Shown here: positions 9,755 through 18,836 of the stretch, one piece after another
How the letters are laid out: each line of letters starts with the position of its first letter
Position numbering within the stretch: position 1 is the first letter of the stretch
Origin: Mycolicibacterium psychrotolerans
Lineage (GTDB): Bacteria; Actinomycetota; Actinomycetes; Mycobacteriales; Mycobacteriaceae
Assembly (NCBI RefSeq): GCF_010729305.1
Contig: NZ_AP022574.1
Location: forward strand, 5,146,001 to 5,210,000
Reading direction: 5' to 3'
Length of the DNA: 64,000 bases
Notes under the pieces: model-generated
Told to the model about the DNA's origin: nothing
The model's database searches: none
The model's input: the letters and a program-made list of their open reading frames with translations, nothing else
Position numbers and translations under genes: made by a program

Positions 9755-11599
9755 TCAGTCCTTGCACTCCGGCACCTTTATTTCGGGAACCACGGTATTA
9801 ACAAGCGGCTGGCTTGGTGCTCGGGGTTTACCTGGCGCGGTAGGCTCGGACAGCTGAAAGCTGATGTCCGCCGCTTGGCCGGGAGGGATGATTACCTGAA
9901 CCTCGAAAACAGGATGTCCCCGCTCGGTATTCAATATCGCCGGAACTCGTTCGCCATTCAGTATTGCGGCCGACAACTTCGCGTCTTTTGTTGCCAAGAG
10001 GCGAACGGATGTGATGTTGGCGCCCTTGGGAACTTGGATAGGTAGGTCAGGAGACAGACCTGCTTCACCGGCCACGTATTCTGGCAGCGGCTCGCTCGGC
10101 GCCGCGTTAGTCAATTTCACCGTGACAGTAGAGGCGCGCGTGTCACCCTTGCAAACATCCGCCGCGTACTCGATCTCCGTTTTCAGGTAATAGTCGAGCT
10201 TGTTACCGCCGAGATTGTTGAAGACTACTGCGGCGTAGGGTGCAGAATCGTCCGGTACAACATGAGCGAGCGGCGTCTCCTCAAGTAGCTTCTGTTCCTT
10301 GGGCTCGGCGCTCCATACAGCTATACGCCGCTCTGAAGTCGCCTTGCCTAGTGCGTCTAACAGCTGCCGAGGCGATTTTACCGGTCCTGTAATTTTGTTG
10401 ACGACGGCATTCGCGATATCTTGCAAATATTGCTTGCGCGCCAACTGGTCCTCGGGAAATCGAATGTATGCAGTTGACTCTGTCAGTTCGACGACGTTTT
10501 CTTTTGATATGGCCTCACCGTCGGGCATGGTCACCGGACCAACCGCACCCAGTATGTAACTAAGTGCAACCGGATCGATGGCAATTACTCCGTCGACGTT
10601 CGTGCCAGTCTGCACCTCCCACATCGACTTCCATATCTGAGCAGTGTATGGAAAGTGGGGACTCAAGTTACTATTGCGAAAGTCCGTGAATGGGTTCGCA
10701 TAAGCATACTGCTGGTCAAATTCAGGCCCTAAGTCGACGGGGGCGATTGCATCCGCAAGATCTATGTTTGAGCCTAGGGTGTCTACTGAGGGCCTGCCTT
10801 TATCGAAACGGAGAATTCCAAATCCGCCCAGCAGACCGCCAGTTCCACGCGCTTCGGCGTTCGTTTGGAAGCCCATGAAGTATGTTCGCGGGCCATCTGC
10901 GCCCATCATCGGCGGGACCAAGCGCGCCGCCAAGGCGGTGTTCTCCAATATCGAAGTCAGATCTGCGATTTGGCCTTGCAGCTGGGTCCGAGCCTGACCG
11001 ATCGTCGACAAGTAGTGCGGATCTTGGATCGCGCTGGCTTCGGCGTTGAGCCGCGTCGCCTTCTCCGCCAAGGTGCTGAGCTGAGCCTCCTGGCTGCGCA
11101 GCAGGTCGACATCGACGCGCCCGTCGCGGTAGAGCCGGTCAGGAGAGATCGTCACGCCGACATCGGCCGCCGGCTGCAACACATTCGCCGCCAGACCGGA
11201 CACCACATCGGTGATCTGCTGGCCCGTCTTGAACGGGCTTCCCAACCACGGAACGGCGGCGACGATGTTCCACGCCAGCGAGTGTGTGGCATCGCGTGCC
11301 GCCTTAGCGCTGTCGGTAGCATCGCGGGCCGACGCCGCTGCAGCCTTCGTATCTGCTTCTAACAGAGATTCTTTGGCGTCCTGAGCGCTGCCTCGCGCGT
11401 GCTCGAGATTCGACTTCGCCTGGAAAGCGCCCACGGCGACCCAGCAGCCCAACCCGACAATCAACAGGACCACGACAGTCGATGCGATGATGAACCCGCG
11501 ACTGCGAACCAGCGCCGACAGCCGACGACCATCGTCGTCGTCGCTTCCTTCCTCGGCGTTCAGATCTCGATCATTTTGACGTCGCGAAAACAATCCCAC
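9755..11599 (-). CDS. DUF4012 membrane-anchored extracytoplasmic protein
   Basis: 614 residues with an acidic cytoplasmic N-terminus, one transmembrane segment at about 34-57, an Ala-rich coiled-coil-like stalk (60-110), then the DUF4012 domain with the characteristic GPRTYFMGFQTNAEARGTGG and FPYTAQIWKSMWEVQTGTNVDG motifs. DUF4012 proteins are common beside actinobacterial exopolysaccharide and teichoic-acid-like genes and resemble LytR-CpsA-Psr attachment enzymes in context. A role in attaching polysaccharide to the wall is inference only. The start is GTG 11599 with AGGA upstream. It is probably transcribed with the tyrosine kinase gene. Confidence 0.85.
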   Translation of the reverse strand: MGLFSRRQNDRDLNAEEGSDDDDGRRLSALVRSRGFIIASTVVVLLIVGLGCWVAVGAFQAKSNLEHARGSAQDAKESLLEADTKAAAASARDATDSAKAARDATHSLAWNIVAAVPWLGSPFKTGQQITDVVSGLAANVLQPAADVGVTISPDRLYRDGRVDVDLLRSQEAQLSTLAEKATRLNAEASAIQDPHYLSTIGQARTQLQGQIADLTSILENTALAARLVPPMMGADGPRTYFMGFQTNAEARGTGGLLGGFGILRFDKGRPSVDTLGSNIDLADAIAPVDLGPEFDQQYAYANPFTDFRNSNLSPHFPYTAQIWKSMWEVQTGTNVDGVIAIDPVALSYILGAVGPVTMPDGEAISKENVVELTESTAYIRFPEDQLARKQYLQDIANAVVNKITGPVKSPRQLLDALGKATSERRIAVWSAEPKEQKLLEETPLAHVVPDDSAPYAAVVFNNLGGNKLDYYLKTEIEYAADVCKGDTRASTVTVKLTNAAPSEPLPEYVAGEAGLSPDLPIQVPKGANITSVRLLATKDAKLSAAILNGERVPAILNTERGHPVFEVQVIIPPGQAADISFQLSEPTAPGKPRAPSQPLVNTVVPEIKVPECKD

Positions 11600-11685
11600 T
11601 CAGATGATCCTGACAATAGATGAGGCCTGCACGTCTGACGACGTGCAGGCCTCAGCACGACAGATTCGGTGCAATATCCGCTCTT

Positions 11686-12105
11686 CTAACAGGAACCCTG
11701 CGTGATCGTCCCGTACGGGCCAACGCCGACGGAATTGCCGGCGAGGCACACGTCGAGCTTGAAGCCTCGGGAGATCTCCTCCATCTTGCGCAGTCGCTCG
11801 GCGCGAGCCGCGGCGATCCGCCCGAAGAAGGTGTCCGGGTGGGCCGCCGCGTAGGCCTCGAGGCGGGTAGCTCTTATGTTCTGCAACCTCGCGCTCTGGT
11901 CCAGCACAATGCTGATCAGTTGCAACGACGTGGCGGTCACGATGTAGACGGGTCCCTTCGGCTGCGCCGGCAGATCGGCGAAGCTCGGCGCGGCCGGAAG
12001 CTGGATGGCCGGCGCTGCATTCGCGGCGACCGGAGCAAACGCGGCGCCGACCGCAAGAGCGGCAGCAGCGGCAGTCACCTGGAATTTGGTAGCAACGGTG
12101 GTCAT
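11686..12105 (-). CDS. Secreted hypothetical protein
   Basis: 139 residues. The N-terminus has an Ala-rich signal peptide (MTTVATKFQVTAAAAALAVG followed by AANAAPA), with a likely cleavage after ANA. The mature part is helical and ends in a small Cys-containing domain with two cysteines, one of which is the last residue (CLAGNSVG ... ITQGSC), so one disulfide is possible. ATG 12105 sits directly behind a GGGGGGA ribosome site; a GTG at 12117 is less likely. I do not recognise a function. It lies 86 nt upstream of the DUF4012 gene on the same strand but has the base composition of the core genome. Confidence 0.75.
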   Translation of the reverse strand: MTTVATKFQVTAAAAALAVGAAFAPVAANAAPAIQLPAAPSFADLPAQPKGPVYIVTATSLQLISIVLDQSARLQNIRATRLEAYAAAHPDTFFGRIAAARAERLRKMEEISRGFKLDVCLAGNSVGVGPYGTITQGSC

Positions 12106-12518
12106 GTCCCCCCACACTTTCGATCGTGAATAGTTGCTGGAAGCATCGCACGCTCCCTAGGGCCTGTCAAACGAAACGGCACGAATTTTTGAAGATCCTC
12201 GGCAACGTCATAAACCTACTGTTACCAGCAGATCAACAGCGCAAAGCTATGACGGGATCGACGGCGAAACGGCCATCGAAGCACTGATGGAAACGAGGCC
12301 AGTCGCCGCCCCGGCGAGAGTTTGCTGGAGCTTCTGCGACGGTCCCTTTGCCGAGCAAGCGATCCCAGTGGCCCGAATCGCGATCTTGGCCAGAATCGAG
12401 GCAAATTTCCCAAAACTGGGACGTCCGATCACTGAGACGCGGGCCGTCCGACCGATTCTTAAGGGACTACTAAGGGCCGGGCGCGACGCCCGAGTGACAC
12501 GCCGTTAGCATCAGGAAC
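12106..12518. other. Intergenic region upstream of accD5
   Basis: 413 bp between two divergent genes, so it must hold promoters for both. Stretches around 12180-12240 are relatively A/T-rich. No gene is supported; small open frames at 12222-12432 have no recognisable content. In M. tuberculosis birA precedes accD5 divergently. birA is absent here, so the breakpoint of the upstream accessory block falls at or before this region. Confidence 0.55.
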
Positions 12519-14144
12519 ATGACCAGCGTGACTGAGCCTGCCGCCGAGCACGAGATCGACATCCACACCACCGCGGGGAAGCTCGCCGATCTGCGCAAGC
12601 GCGCCGAGGAGGCACTGCACCCGGTTGGCGAAGAAGCTGTGGAGAGGGTGCACGCCAAGGGCAAGCTCACCGCCCGCGAGCGCATCCTCGCCCTGTTGGA
12701 CGAGGATTCCTTCGTCGAACTCGACGCGCTGGCCAAGCACCGCAGTAAGAACTTCGGCCTGGAGAAGAACCGCCCCACCGGCGACGGCGTCGTCACCGGC
12801 TACGGCACCATCGACGGGCGCGATGTCTGCATCTTCAGCCAGGACGCCACCGTGTTCGGCGGCAGCCTCGGCGAGGTCTACGGCGAGAAGATCGTCAAAG
12901 TCCAGGAGCTGGCCATCAAGACCGGTCGCCCGCTGATCGGCATCAACGACGGTGCCGGCGCCCGCATCCAGGAGGGCGTGGTCTCCCTCGGCCTCTACAG
13001 CCGGATCTTCCACAACAACATCAAGGCCTCCGGCGTCATCCCGCAGATCTCGCTGATCATGGGTGCCGCGGCCGGCGGGCACGTCTACTCCCCCGCCCTG
13101 ACCGACTTCGTCATCATGGTCGACCAGACCAGCCAGATGTTCATCACCGGACCTGACGTCATCAAGACCGTCACCGGTGAGGACGTCACCATGGAGGAGC
13201 TCGGCGGCGCCCACACCCACATGGCCAAGTCCGGCACCGTGCACTACGTCGCCTCCGGCGAGCAGGACGCCCTCGACTACGTGCGGGACCTGCTGTCCTA
13301 CCTGCCGCCCAACAACTACGCCGAGCCGCCGCGCTACCCCGCCCCGCAACCGGGACCGATCGAGGAAAGCCTCACCGACGAGGACCTCGAACTCGACACG
13401 CTGATCCCGGATTCGCCGAACCAGCCGTACGACATGCACGAGGTCATCACCCGCATCCTCGACGACGACGAGTTCCTCGAGATCCAGGCCGGTTACGCGC
13501 AGAACATCATTGTCGGCTTCGGCCGTGTCGACGGCCGCCCAGTCGGCATCGTGGCCAACCAGCCCACCCAGTTCGCCGGCTGCCTGGACATCAACGCCTC
13601 CGAGAAGGCGGCCCGGTTCGTGCGGACCTGCGACTGCTTCAACATCCCGATCGTGATGCTCGTCGATGTCCCGGGTTTCCTGCCGGGTACCGACCAGGAG
13701 TACAACGGCATCATCCGCCGCGGCGCCAAGCTGCTCTACGCCTACGGTGAAGCCACCGTCGCCAAGGTCACCGTCATCACCCGCAAGGCCTACGGCGGCG
13801 CCTACTGCGTGATGGGGTCCAAGGACATGGGCTGCGACGTCAACGTCGCCTGGCCGACCGCGCAGATCGCCGTGATGGGCGCCTCCGGTGCGGTCGGGTT
13901 CGTCTACCGCAAGGAACTCAAGGAGGCCGCCAAGAACGGCGAAGACGTTGACGCGCTGCGTCTGCAGCTGCAACAGCAGTACGAGGATACCCTGGTCAAC
14001 CCCTACATCGCGGCCGAGCGGGGCTACGTTGACGCGGTGATCCCGCCGTCGCACACCCGCGGCTACATCGGCACGGCGCTGCGGCTGCTGGAGCGCAAGG
14101 TCGTCCAGACTCCGCCGAAGAAGCACGGCAACATCCCGCTCTGA
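12519..14144 (+). CDS. accD5: Acyl-CoA carboxylase beta (carboxyltransferase) subunit AccD5
   Basis: 541 residues, the expected length for AccD5. The enzyme transfers carboxyl from biotinyl-AccA3 to propionyl-CoA, making methylmalonyl-CoA for branched mycobacterial lipids. Carboxyltransferase motifs seen include GRPLIGINDGAGARIQEGV and IMGAAAGGHVYSPALTDF (acyl-CoA/oxyanion region) and the C-terminal FLPGTDQEYNGIIRRGAKL with KAYGGAYCVMGSK. The start is ATG 12519 behind CAGGA. accE5 follows 31 nt downstream and then maf, the order found in M. tuberculosis (Rv3280-Rv3282). The partner alpha subunit accA3 is about 38 kb away here, whereas it is only three genes away in M. tuberculosis. Confidence 0.97.
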   Translation: MTSVTEPAAEHEIDIHTTAGKLADLRKRAEEALHPVGEEAVERVHAKGKLTARERILALLDEDSFVELDALAKHRSKNFGLEKNRPTGDGVVTGYGTIDGRDVCIFSQDATVFGGSLGEVYGEKIVKVQELAIKTGRPLIGINDGAGARIQEGVVSLGLYSRIFHNNIKASGVIPQISLIMGAAAGGHVYSPALTDFVIMVDQTSQMFITGPDVIKTVTGEDVTMEELGGAHTHMAKSGTVHYVASGEQDALDYVRDLLSYLPPNNYAEPPRYPAPQPGPIEESLTDEDLELDTLIPDSPNQPYDMHEVITRILDDDEFLEIQAGYAQNIIVGFGRVDGRPVGIVANQPTQFAGCLDINASEKAARFVRTCDCFNIPIVMLVDVPGFLPGTDQEYNGIIRRGAKLLYAYGEATVAKVTVITRKAYGGAYCVMGSKDMGCDVNVAWPTAQIAVMGASGAVGFVYRKELKEAAKNGEDVDALRLQLQQQYEDTLVNPYIAAERGYVDAVIPPSHTRGYIGTALRLLERKVVQTPPKKHGNIPL

Positions 14145-14175
14145 CCGATTCGCTTGCCAGACAAGGAGTTCAGCT

Positions 14176-14457
14176 GTGGACCATGATGCCGACATCGTCG
14201 AGGTCTCCGACCCGCGAGACATGACGATCGACGACCCGCCCCAGCCCGACCCCCACTTCCAGGTGGTCAAGGGCAATCCCTCCACCGAGGAGATCGCCGC
14301 GCTCGTGACCGTGCTTGCCGGGGCCGGCGGCGCCGGCAACGCCGAACCAGGCCCGCAGGAACTCAACCCCTGGGGCCACCCGGTCGACAAGCTGCGTTAT
14401 GACGTCACCAGTTGGCAGCGCGTCACCCTTCTGGAACGGATGCACATGCGGCGATGA
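14176..14457 (+). CDS. accE5: Acyl-CoA carboxylase epsilon subunit AccE5
   Basis: 93 residues. The epsilon subunit stimulates AccA3-AccD5 and is found only in actinobacteria. The C-terminal half has the family motif (VVKGNPSTEEIAALVTVLAG), and the N-terminal half is the expected acidic, probably disordered tail. The start is GTG 14176 with AAGGAG at 14163-14168. The stop overlaps the maf start (ATGA at 14454-14457), so accD5-accE5-maf is one operon. Confidence 0.93.
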   Translation: MDHDADIVEVSDPRDMTIDDPPQPDPHFQVVKGNPSTEEIAALVTVLAGAGGAGNAEPGPQELNPWGHPVDKLRYDVTSWQRVTLLERMHMRR

Positions 14458-15086
14458 CCCGGGTTGTCCTCGGATCCGCCTCAGCCGGCCGACTGCGCGT
14501 GCTGCGGCAGGCCGGCATTGATCCACTGGTAGTGGTTTCCGATGTCGATGAGGATGCGCTAATCGCGTCGCTCGAGCCGGAGACGCCGCCCGAGGCGGTC
14601 GTGCTGAAGCTCGCGAACGCGAAGGCCCTCAGCGTCGCGGCGCAGTTGCCGCGTGACATCGCGTCCGACTGCCTCGTGTTGGGCTGCGATTCGATGCTTT
14701 ATCTGGACGGCTCGCTGCGCGGCAAGCCTGGCAGCGTGGAGGCCGCGCTTGACCAATGGCTCTCGATGGCCGGTTCGACCGGGCATCTGCTCACCGGACA
14801 TGCACTTCTTCGTCTCGCCGAGGGAGTGATCACGCATACCGCCGGCGAAACGGGTAGTACGACCGTGCATTTCGGTAAGCCCTCGGAGAAGGAACTCGGT
14901 GCCTACCTTCAGACGAGCGAACCCGTGCAGGTGGCGGGTGCGTTCACACTCGACGGCTTCGGCGGATGGTTCATCGACCGTATCGACGGCGATCCGTCCA
15001 ACGTCATCGGCGTCAGCCTGCCGCTGGTTCGACGACTCATCGACACGGCCGGGATGTCAGTTGCCGAACTCTGGAAGGTGAGCTAG
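14454..15086 (+). CDS. maf: Maf-like nucleoside triphosphate pyrophosphatase
   Basis: 210 residues. Maf proteins hydrolyse dTTP/UTP or modified nucleotides and have been linked to septum control. The N-terminal LGSASAGRLRVLRQAG is the signature loop. The catalytic region LVLGCDSMLYLDG, the GKPGSVEAA motif and the C-terminal VAGAFTLDGFGGWFI/GDPSNVIGVSLPL motifs are all present. The start codon overlaps accE5 by 4 nt. The 3' end overlaps by 4 nt the convergent secreted-protein gene. Synteny matches Rv3282. Confidence 0.93.
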   Translation: MTRVVLGSASAGRLRVLRQAGIDPLVVVSDVDEDALIASLEPETPPEAVVLKLANAKALSVAAQLPRDIASDCLVLGCDSMLYLDGSLRGKPGSVEAALDQWLSMAGSTGHLLTGHALLRLAEGVITHTAGETGSTTVHFGKPSEKELGAYLQTSEPVQVAGAFTLDGFGGWFIDRIDGDPSNVIGVSLPLVRRLIDTAGMSVAELWKVS

Positions 15087-15406
15087 CAGTCCTCGTTGAG
15101 ACGCCTAAGCGAAAAGATAACCCGTTTGGTCTTCTGCGAGATCACTCGTTCTCGACTTGGTGACGTCGCACAGACCGCCCAATTCGTGTAGTTGTAGACC
15201 ACCTGATTCACGTTCCGCGGCACGAACCTGAGGTCGAGTTCCACGTCGCCGGTCACACTGCGGACGTCCTTGATCGCGGTCTCCAGAACCTCGCCGCGCA
15301 CGTCGGGCATGACCCATTCGTCCTGGGCAGCAGCCGGTCCGGCGAGCCCCACCGACGCCACTACCATGGCCGACGCCATCGCCGCTGCAACCATTTGCTT
15401 CCGCAT
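15083..15406 (-). CDS. Small secreted protein, PASTA-like
   Basis: 107 residues with a signal peptide (RKQMVAAAMASAMVV... ending GPAAAQD). The mature part starts MPDVRGEVLETAIKDV, which resembles the opening of a PASTA repeat (P-x-V-x-G-x-x-L-x-x-A), and ends in a basic segment with two cysteines. PASTA-like secreted proteins of this size are common in mycobacteria; a peptidoglycan-related role is only a suggestion. ATG 15406 is preceded by GGAGGGG. Its end overlaps the maf stop on the other strand. Confidence 0.72.
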   Translation of the reverse strand: MRKQMVAAAMASAMVVASVGLAGPAAAQDEWVMPDVRGEVLETAIKDVRSVTGDVELDLRFVPRNVNQVVYNYTNWAVCATSPSRERVISQKTKRVIFSLRRLNEDC

Positions 15407-15500
15407 GAACGAACCCCTCCGGTCTTTTTCGGATCGCATAGGACCCTAGTCGATTAACGGCCATCGCGCGCGCAGACGTGGCGTGTCGGAGTAGCTGCGG

Positions 15501-16613
15501 TCATCTCGCGATCTCCTCTGCCACCGCCTCGGCCGCCGGCCGCATCGACAATCCCGCCTGCCGCGCCGTCACGTGGGCCCAGCCCCGCGCCTCCAGCTTG
15601 GCCCGGGCGTCCTCGTCCCGGCACAGCGCCCGTAGTAATGCCGCCAGCTCCGCGTGGTCCGTCGGGTCGAAGTAGTCCGTCCCCCCTCCGCATGTCTCCC
15701 GGAGCGCCGGTATATCGGACGCGATCACCGCGGTGTGCGACGCCATCGCCTCGATCGGCGGCAAGCCGGCACCCTCGTGCAGCGATGGCATCACCAGCAG
15801 ATCGGCCCCGGCAACCAGCGACCGCAGCACGGGGAAGTCCAACCGCCCCATCACCTCGACCCGCTCCCCCAGCCCGGCCGCCAGCGCCGGGACCCGCTCG
15901 TCGCCACCGCGCAGCGCCTCGCCGCTTCCCGCGATCACCAGCTTGTGTGGCACATCGCCGGTGACGTCCCCGAACGCCTCCAACAGCAGCGGAAGATTCT
16001 TGTGCCACTTCGCATTCCCGACATACAGCACATACGGCGCCGGCACCGGGGACAAGCCGGGATCCACCGGCGCGAACCACTCCTCGTCCACCGGGATCGG
16101 CGTCACCATCACCCGCGCACCCGGCGACATCGCCATCACCGTCGCCCTCGTGGCCTCCGACGGCGTGAAGATCAGCGTCGCCAACCGACCGTCCAACCGG
16201 AACATCGTGCGCGCGTACGCCCGCCGTGCCGCGCTCTGCCCGCTGACCTCCCGCGGCCGCACGTGCATCGTGTCGTGCACCGTCACGAACAGCCGAGTCT
16301 CTCGATGGCGCAGCATCGCCAGCGGGAACGGATAGTGCGGCACCCAGAACCCGCGCGGCCGCACCGCGCTCAGCGCGTGCGCCCACACCCGCTGTTCGGC
16401 GCCGGTGTACATCACCGCCGGCTCGGCCGGGATCACAGTGGTGTCCTGGCTGACGTCGGGCACCGCGTGCTGGTTGGCGAGCACGGCCAGCGACAGTCCG
16501 CGCTCAGCGAACGTCTGCTCCAGGCTCGGCACCAGCGTCGCGATGTACGTCCCGATGCCGCTCTGCCGGATGTGTCGCGCGTCGAACAGCAGATCAACCC
16601 GCCGGTCGGTCAA
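15501..16613 (-). CDS. Family 4 glycosyltransferase (mannosyltransferase-like)
   Basis: 370 residues. The N-terminal domain has DARHIRQSGIGTYI, the acceptor-binding Gly loop, and the C-terminal domain has VLYVGNAKWHKNLPLLLEAF and the EX7E region MPSLHEGAGLPPIEAMA, where both glutamates of the retaining GT4 enzymes are seen. The start is TTG 16613, overlapping the epimerase stop by 4 nt (TTGA), so the three minus-strand genes 18666-15501 form a coupled operon. It probably adds a hexose to the repeat unit; the donor is not predictable. Confidence 0.9.
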   Translation of the reverse strand: MTDRRVDLLFDARHIRQSGIGTYIATLVPSLEQTFAERGLSLAVLANQHAVPDVSQDTTVIPAEPAVMYTGAEQRVWAHALSAVRPRGFWVPHYPFPLAMLRHRETRLFVTVHDTMHVRPREVSGQSAARRAYARTMFRLDGRLATLIFTPSEATRATVMAMSPGARVMVTPIPVDEEWFAPVDPGLSPVPAPYVLYVGNAKWHKNLPLLLEAFGDVTGDVPHKLVIAGSGEALRGGDERVPALAAGLGERVEVMGRLDFPVLRSLVAGADLLVMPSLHEGAGLPPIEAMASHTAVIASDIPALRETCGGGTDYFDPTDHAELAALLRALCRDEDARAKLEARGWAHVTARQAGLSMRPAAEAVAEEIAR

Positions 16614-17563
16614 GTCAACCGGCCTTCCAACTGCGGCAGGAAATCAGGATTGGCCCACATCCGCTCGAGTGTCTCGTCCAACTCCCACTTCGGCGCCCAC
16701 CCGAACAGTTCGCCGATCCGCGAGATGTCGGCGCCCAGATACGGCCGGTCGACCGCGCGCATCCGGCTCGGGTCCTGCCGCACCTCGAAGTCCAGCCCGA
16801 GCACCGACTTCATCCGGTTGACGATGTCGTCGACCGAATACTGCTGCCCACTGCCGAGATTGACGATCTCGTACCCACCCGGCTCGGGGGCGGCACCGAG
16901 GGCGGCCGCGGCGAAACCCCCCGCCGCGTCCTGCACGTCGATGTAGTCCCGTTTCGGCCAGGTGTTGCCGAGGTTGATGGCGTCGGGTTTGTCGCGCAGC
17001 TGCGCGACGATCGCCGGCAGCAGATGCGGGTTGGTCTCCCCGGGACCGATCACGTTGAACAGCCGCACGATCACCCCGGCGATTCCGCGGCTCTCGGCGA
17101 ACATCCGGACGTAGTCCTCGCCTTGGTCCTTGGTGACGCCGTAGATGTCGACCGGCGCGACCGTGGATTCGAGTTCGCGGTGCGGCGCCTCGTCCGGCTG
17201 GTACACCGCCCCGCTGCTGGCGAACACGAAGCGCGTTCCGGACGGTAGCGCCGACAGCAGGTTGACCGTGCCGGTCACGTTGGTGGCGACGGCGTTCGCC
17301 GGGTCGGCGTCGCACTCGGGGATGTAGTGGATGGCCGCCAGGTGCACCACCACGTCCGGGGCGAACTTCTCCACCACCGCCGCCGTCGCCGCGGCGTCCC
17401 GGATGTCGACGCGCTCGAACGCGAACCCGTCCAGATCGCCGGCGAGCCAGTCGGGGGTGCCGTAGCGCAGCAGATCGGCGACCAGCACCTCGGCGCTGCC
17501 GCGCAGCGTCTGCACCAGCTCCTTGCCGACGAAACCCGCTCCGCCCGTGACCATGACCTTCAT
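16610..17563 (-). CDS. NAD-dependent nucleotide-sugar epimerase/dehydratase
   Basis: 317-residue short-chain dehydrogenase of the extended type. It has the NAD-binding GGAGFVG at residues 7-13, DIRD, HLAAIHY, the catalytic SSGAVY and YGVTK (Tyr-x-x-x-Lys), and a C-terminal substrate domain with RDYIDVQDAA. It resembles UDP-glucose 4-epimerases and GDP-mannose/dTDP-sugar modifying enzymes and likely supplies an activated sugar to the adjacent glycosyltransferases. It overlaps both flanking genes by 4 nt. Confidence 0.9.
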   Translation of the reverse strand: MKVMVTGGAGFVGKELVQTLRGSAEVLVADLLRYGTPDWLAGDLDGFAFERVDIRDAAATAAVVEKFAPDVVVHLAAIHYIPECDADPANAVATNVTGTVNLLSALPSGTRFVFASSGAVYQPDEAPHRELESTVAPVDIYGVTKDQGEDYVRMFAESRGIAGVIVRLFNVIGPGETNPHLLPAIVAQLRDKPDAINLGNTWPKRDYIDVQDAAGGFAAAALGAAPEPGGYEIVNLGSGQQYSVDDIVNRMKSVLGLDFEVRQDPSRMRAVDRPYLGADISRIGELFGWAPKWELDETLERMWANPDFLPQLEGRLT

Positions 17564-18666
17564 CGCGCCTTACTCCCCTCGACCGTGCGTTCGGCGTGCT
17601 TCTCGAGCTTCTCCGCGATGTGCGACCAGTCCAGATTGGCCGCGCCGGCCAGACCCGCCCACGAATACCCGTCCCAGCCTGCCTGCACGGCCAGCAGTGC
17701 ATCGGCGAAGTTCTCCGGCTCGGTGCCGCATATGACGCCGGCGCCGTACTGCTTGACCACGTCCTTGGCGCCGTTCTCGGAGAAGTCGGCCGTCACCACC
17801 GGCAGGCCGCTGGCCATCGCTTCGGCGATCACCCGCGGGAAACCTTCGCGCCGGCTCGGCATGCCCAGCACCGAGGACGTCGACAGCAGTCCGATCTTCT
17901 GCGCCTCATCCACCGACCCCAGAACCCGCACGCGCGCCCCAGCGGGGCTGCGGCGGGCATAAGCCTCAACGTCAGCGCGCGACGGTCCATCTCCGGCGAT
18001 CACCAGGTCTCCGACGAAGCCGCGCTCGGCGGCCAGCGCGAACCCGTCGATCAGCAGCGGCAGGTTCTTGTGCGGCGCCAGGCGCCCCACGTACAACGCG
18101 CCGGAGCGCTCGTCACCCGGAGCCACCCGATACCGCGCCGCCTCGATGCCGCTGGGCAGCACCCCGCACTCCCGCCCCGACTGGCGCGTGATCACCGCCG
18201 CAACCGCCTCGCTGACCGCGAAATTGGAACCCACCAGCTTGGGGAACTGCGCCTGCAGGGTGCGCAGCAGAGGGTCTTCCCGAATCTCGCACCAGTGCAA
18301 CGCACTTCGTGGTCGGACTTTGCCAGGAAGCGCCAGCACGTGCATCAGCGGCCACTCGTTGAGCAGGTAGAAGTCATGCCCGCCCCGTGCCACGACACGA
18401 CGGATCTGTGCGCTGTATCTGGAGATATCCGACCAGTTTCGCCGCAGGGCTTTGATCCGGGGCGCCTTGTACCGGCCGGAGTTCGCTTTGCGGTGCACGG
18501 TGACACCGTTGACCACCTCGAGATCGGGCAGGCCGGCGACATGGCCGATGCAGTACACGTCGACGGTGTGGCCGCGCCGGACCATCGCCTCCCCCAGCTC
18601 CTGGAAGAAGACCTCCTGGCCGCCGACACTCGGCGCGTACAACTCCGTCAAGAACGCGAACCGCAT
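17560..18666 (-). CDS. Family 4 glycosyltransferase
   Basis: 368 residues. The N-terminal FLTELYAPSVGGQEVFFQEL is the GT4 Gly-rich acceptor loop, and the C-terminal part has ALYVGRLAPHKNLPLLIDGF and the SRREGFPRVIAEAMASGLPVV donor site with both Glu residues. I use ATG 18666 rather than the open frame start at 18696 because AGGGGG lies 9 nt before it and the protein then begins MRFAFLTELYAPS, as family members do. First gene of the operon 18666-15501; divergent from the GT2 gene at 18837, so the 170-bp gap holds both promoters. Confidence 0.9.
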   Translation of the reverse strand: MRFAFLTELYAPSVGGQEVFFQELGEAMVRRGHTVDVYCIGHVAGLPDLEVVNGVTVHRKANSGRYKAPRIKALRRNWSDISRYSAQIRRVVARGGHDFYLLNEWPLMHVLALPGKVRPRSALHWCEIREDPLLRTLQAQFPKLVGSNFAVSEAVAAVITRQSGRECGVLPSGIEAARYRVAPGDERSGALYVGRLAPHKNLPLLIDGFALAAERGFVGDLVIAGDGPSRADVEAYARRSPAGARVRVLGSVDEAQKIGLLSTSSVLGMPSRREGFPRVIAEAMASGLPVVTADFSENGAKDVVKQYGAGVICGTEPENFADALLAVQAGWDGYSWAGLAGAANLDWSHIAEKLEKHAERTVEGSKAR

Positions 18667-18836
18667 GCCGGCAACCCCCTGACCGTGGCTCGGCAACCCA
18701 GGATGCCATCACCAGCTCTGCCGCAAACCGAGGTGACGTGCGACGGAAGCCATGCTAGTAGCAGAGGTCAGTTCACGACGTTCGTTTGCCGGTCGATTAC
18801 CGGAATCGCCGGTGCACCTGGATTACGCTTCCGGCC

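Noticed and set aside
9755..11599. Annotation as a LytR-CpsA-Psr ligase
   Set aside because: The motifs are those of DUF4012; the LCP catalytic Arg/Asp pattern is not visible.
12459..14390. 643-codon open frame on the minus strand opposite accD5
   Set aside because: It mirrors the GC-rich accD5 gene, has Asp/Val/Gly-rich shadow composition and matches no family; accD5 is certain.
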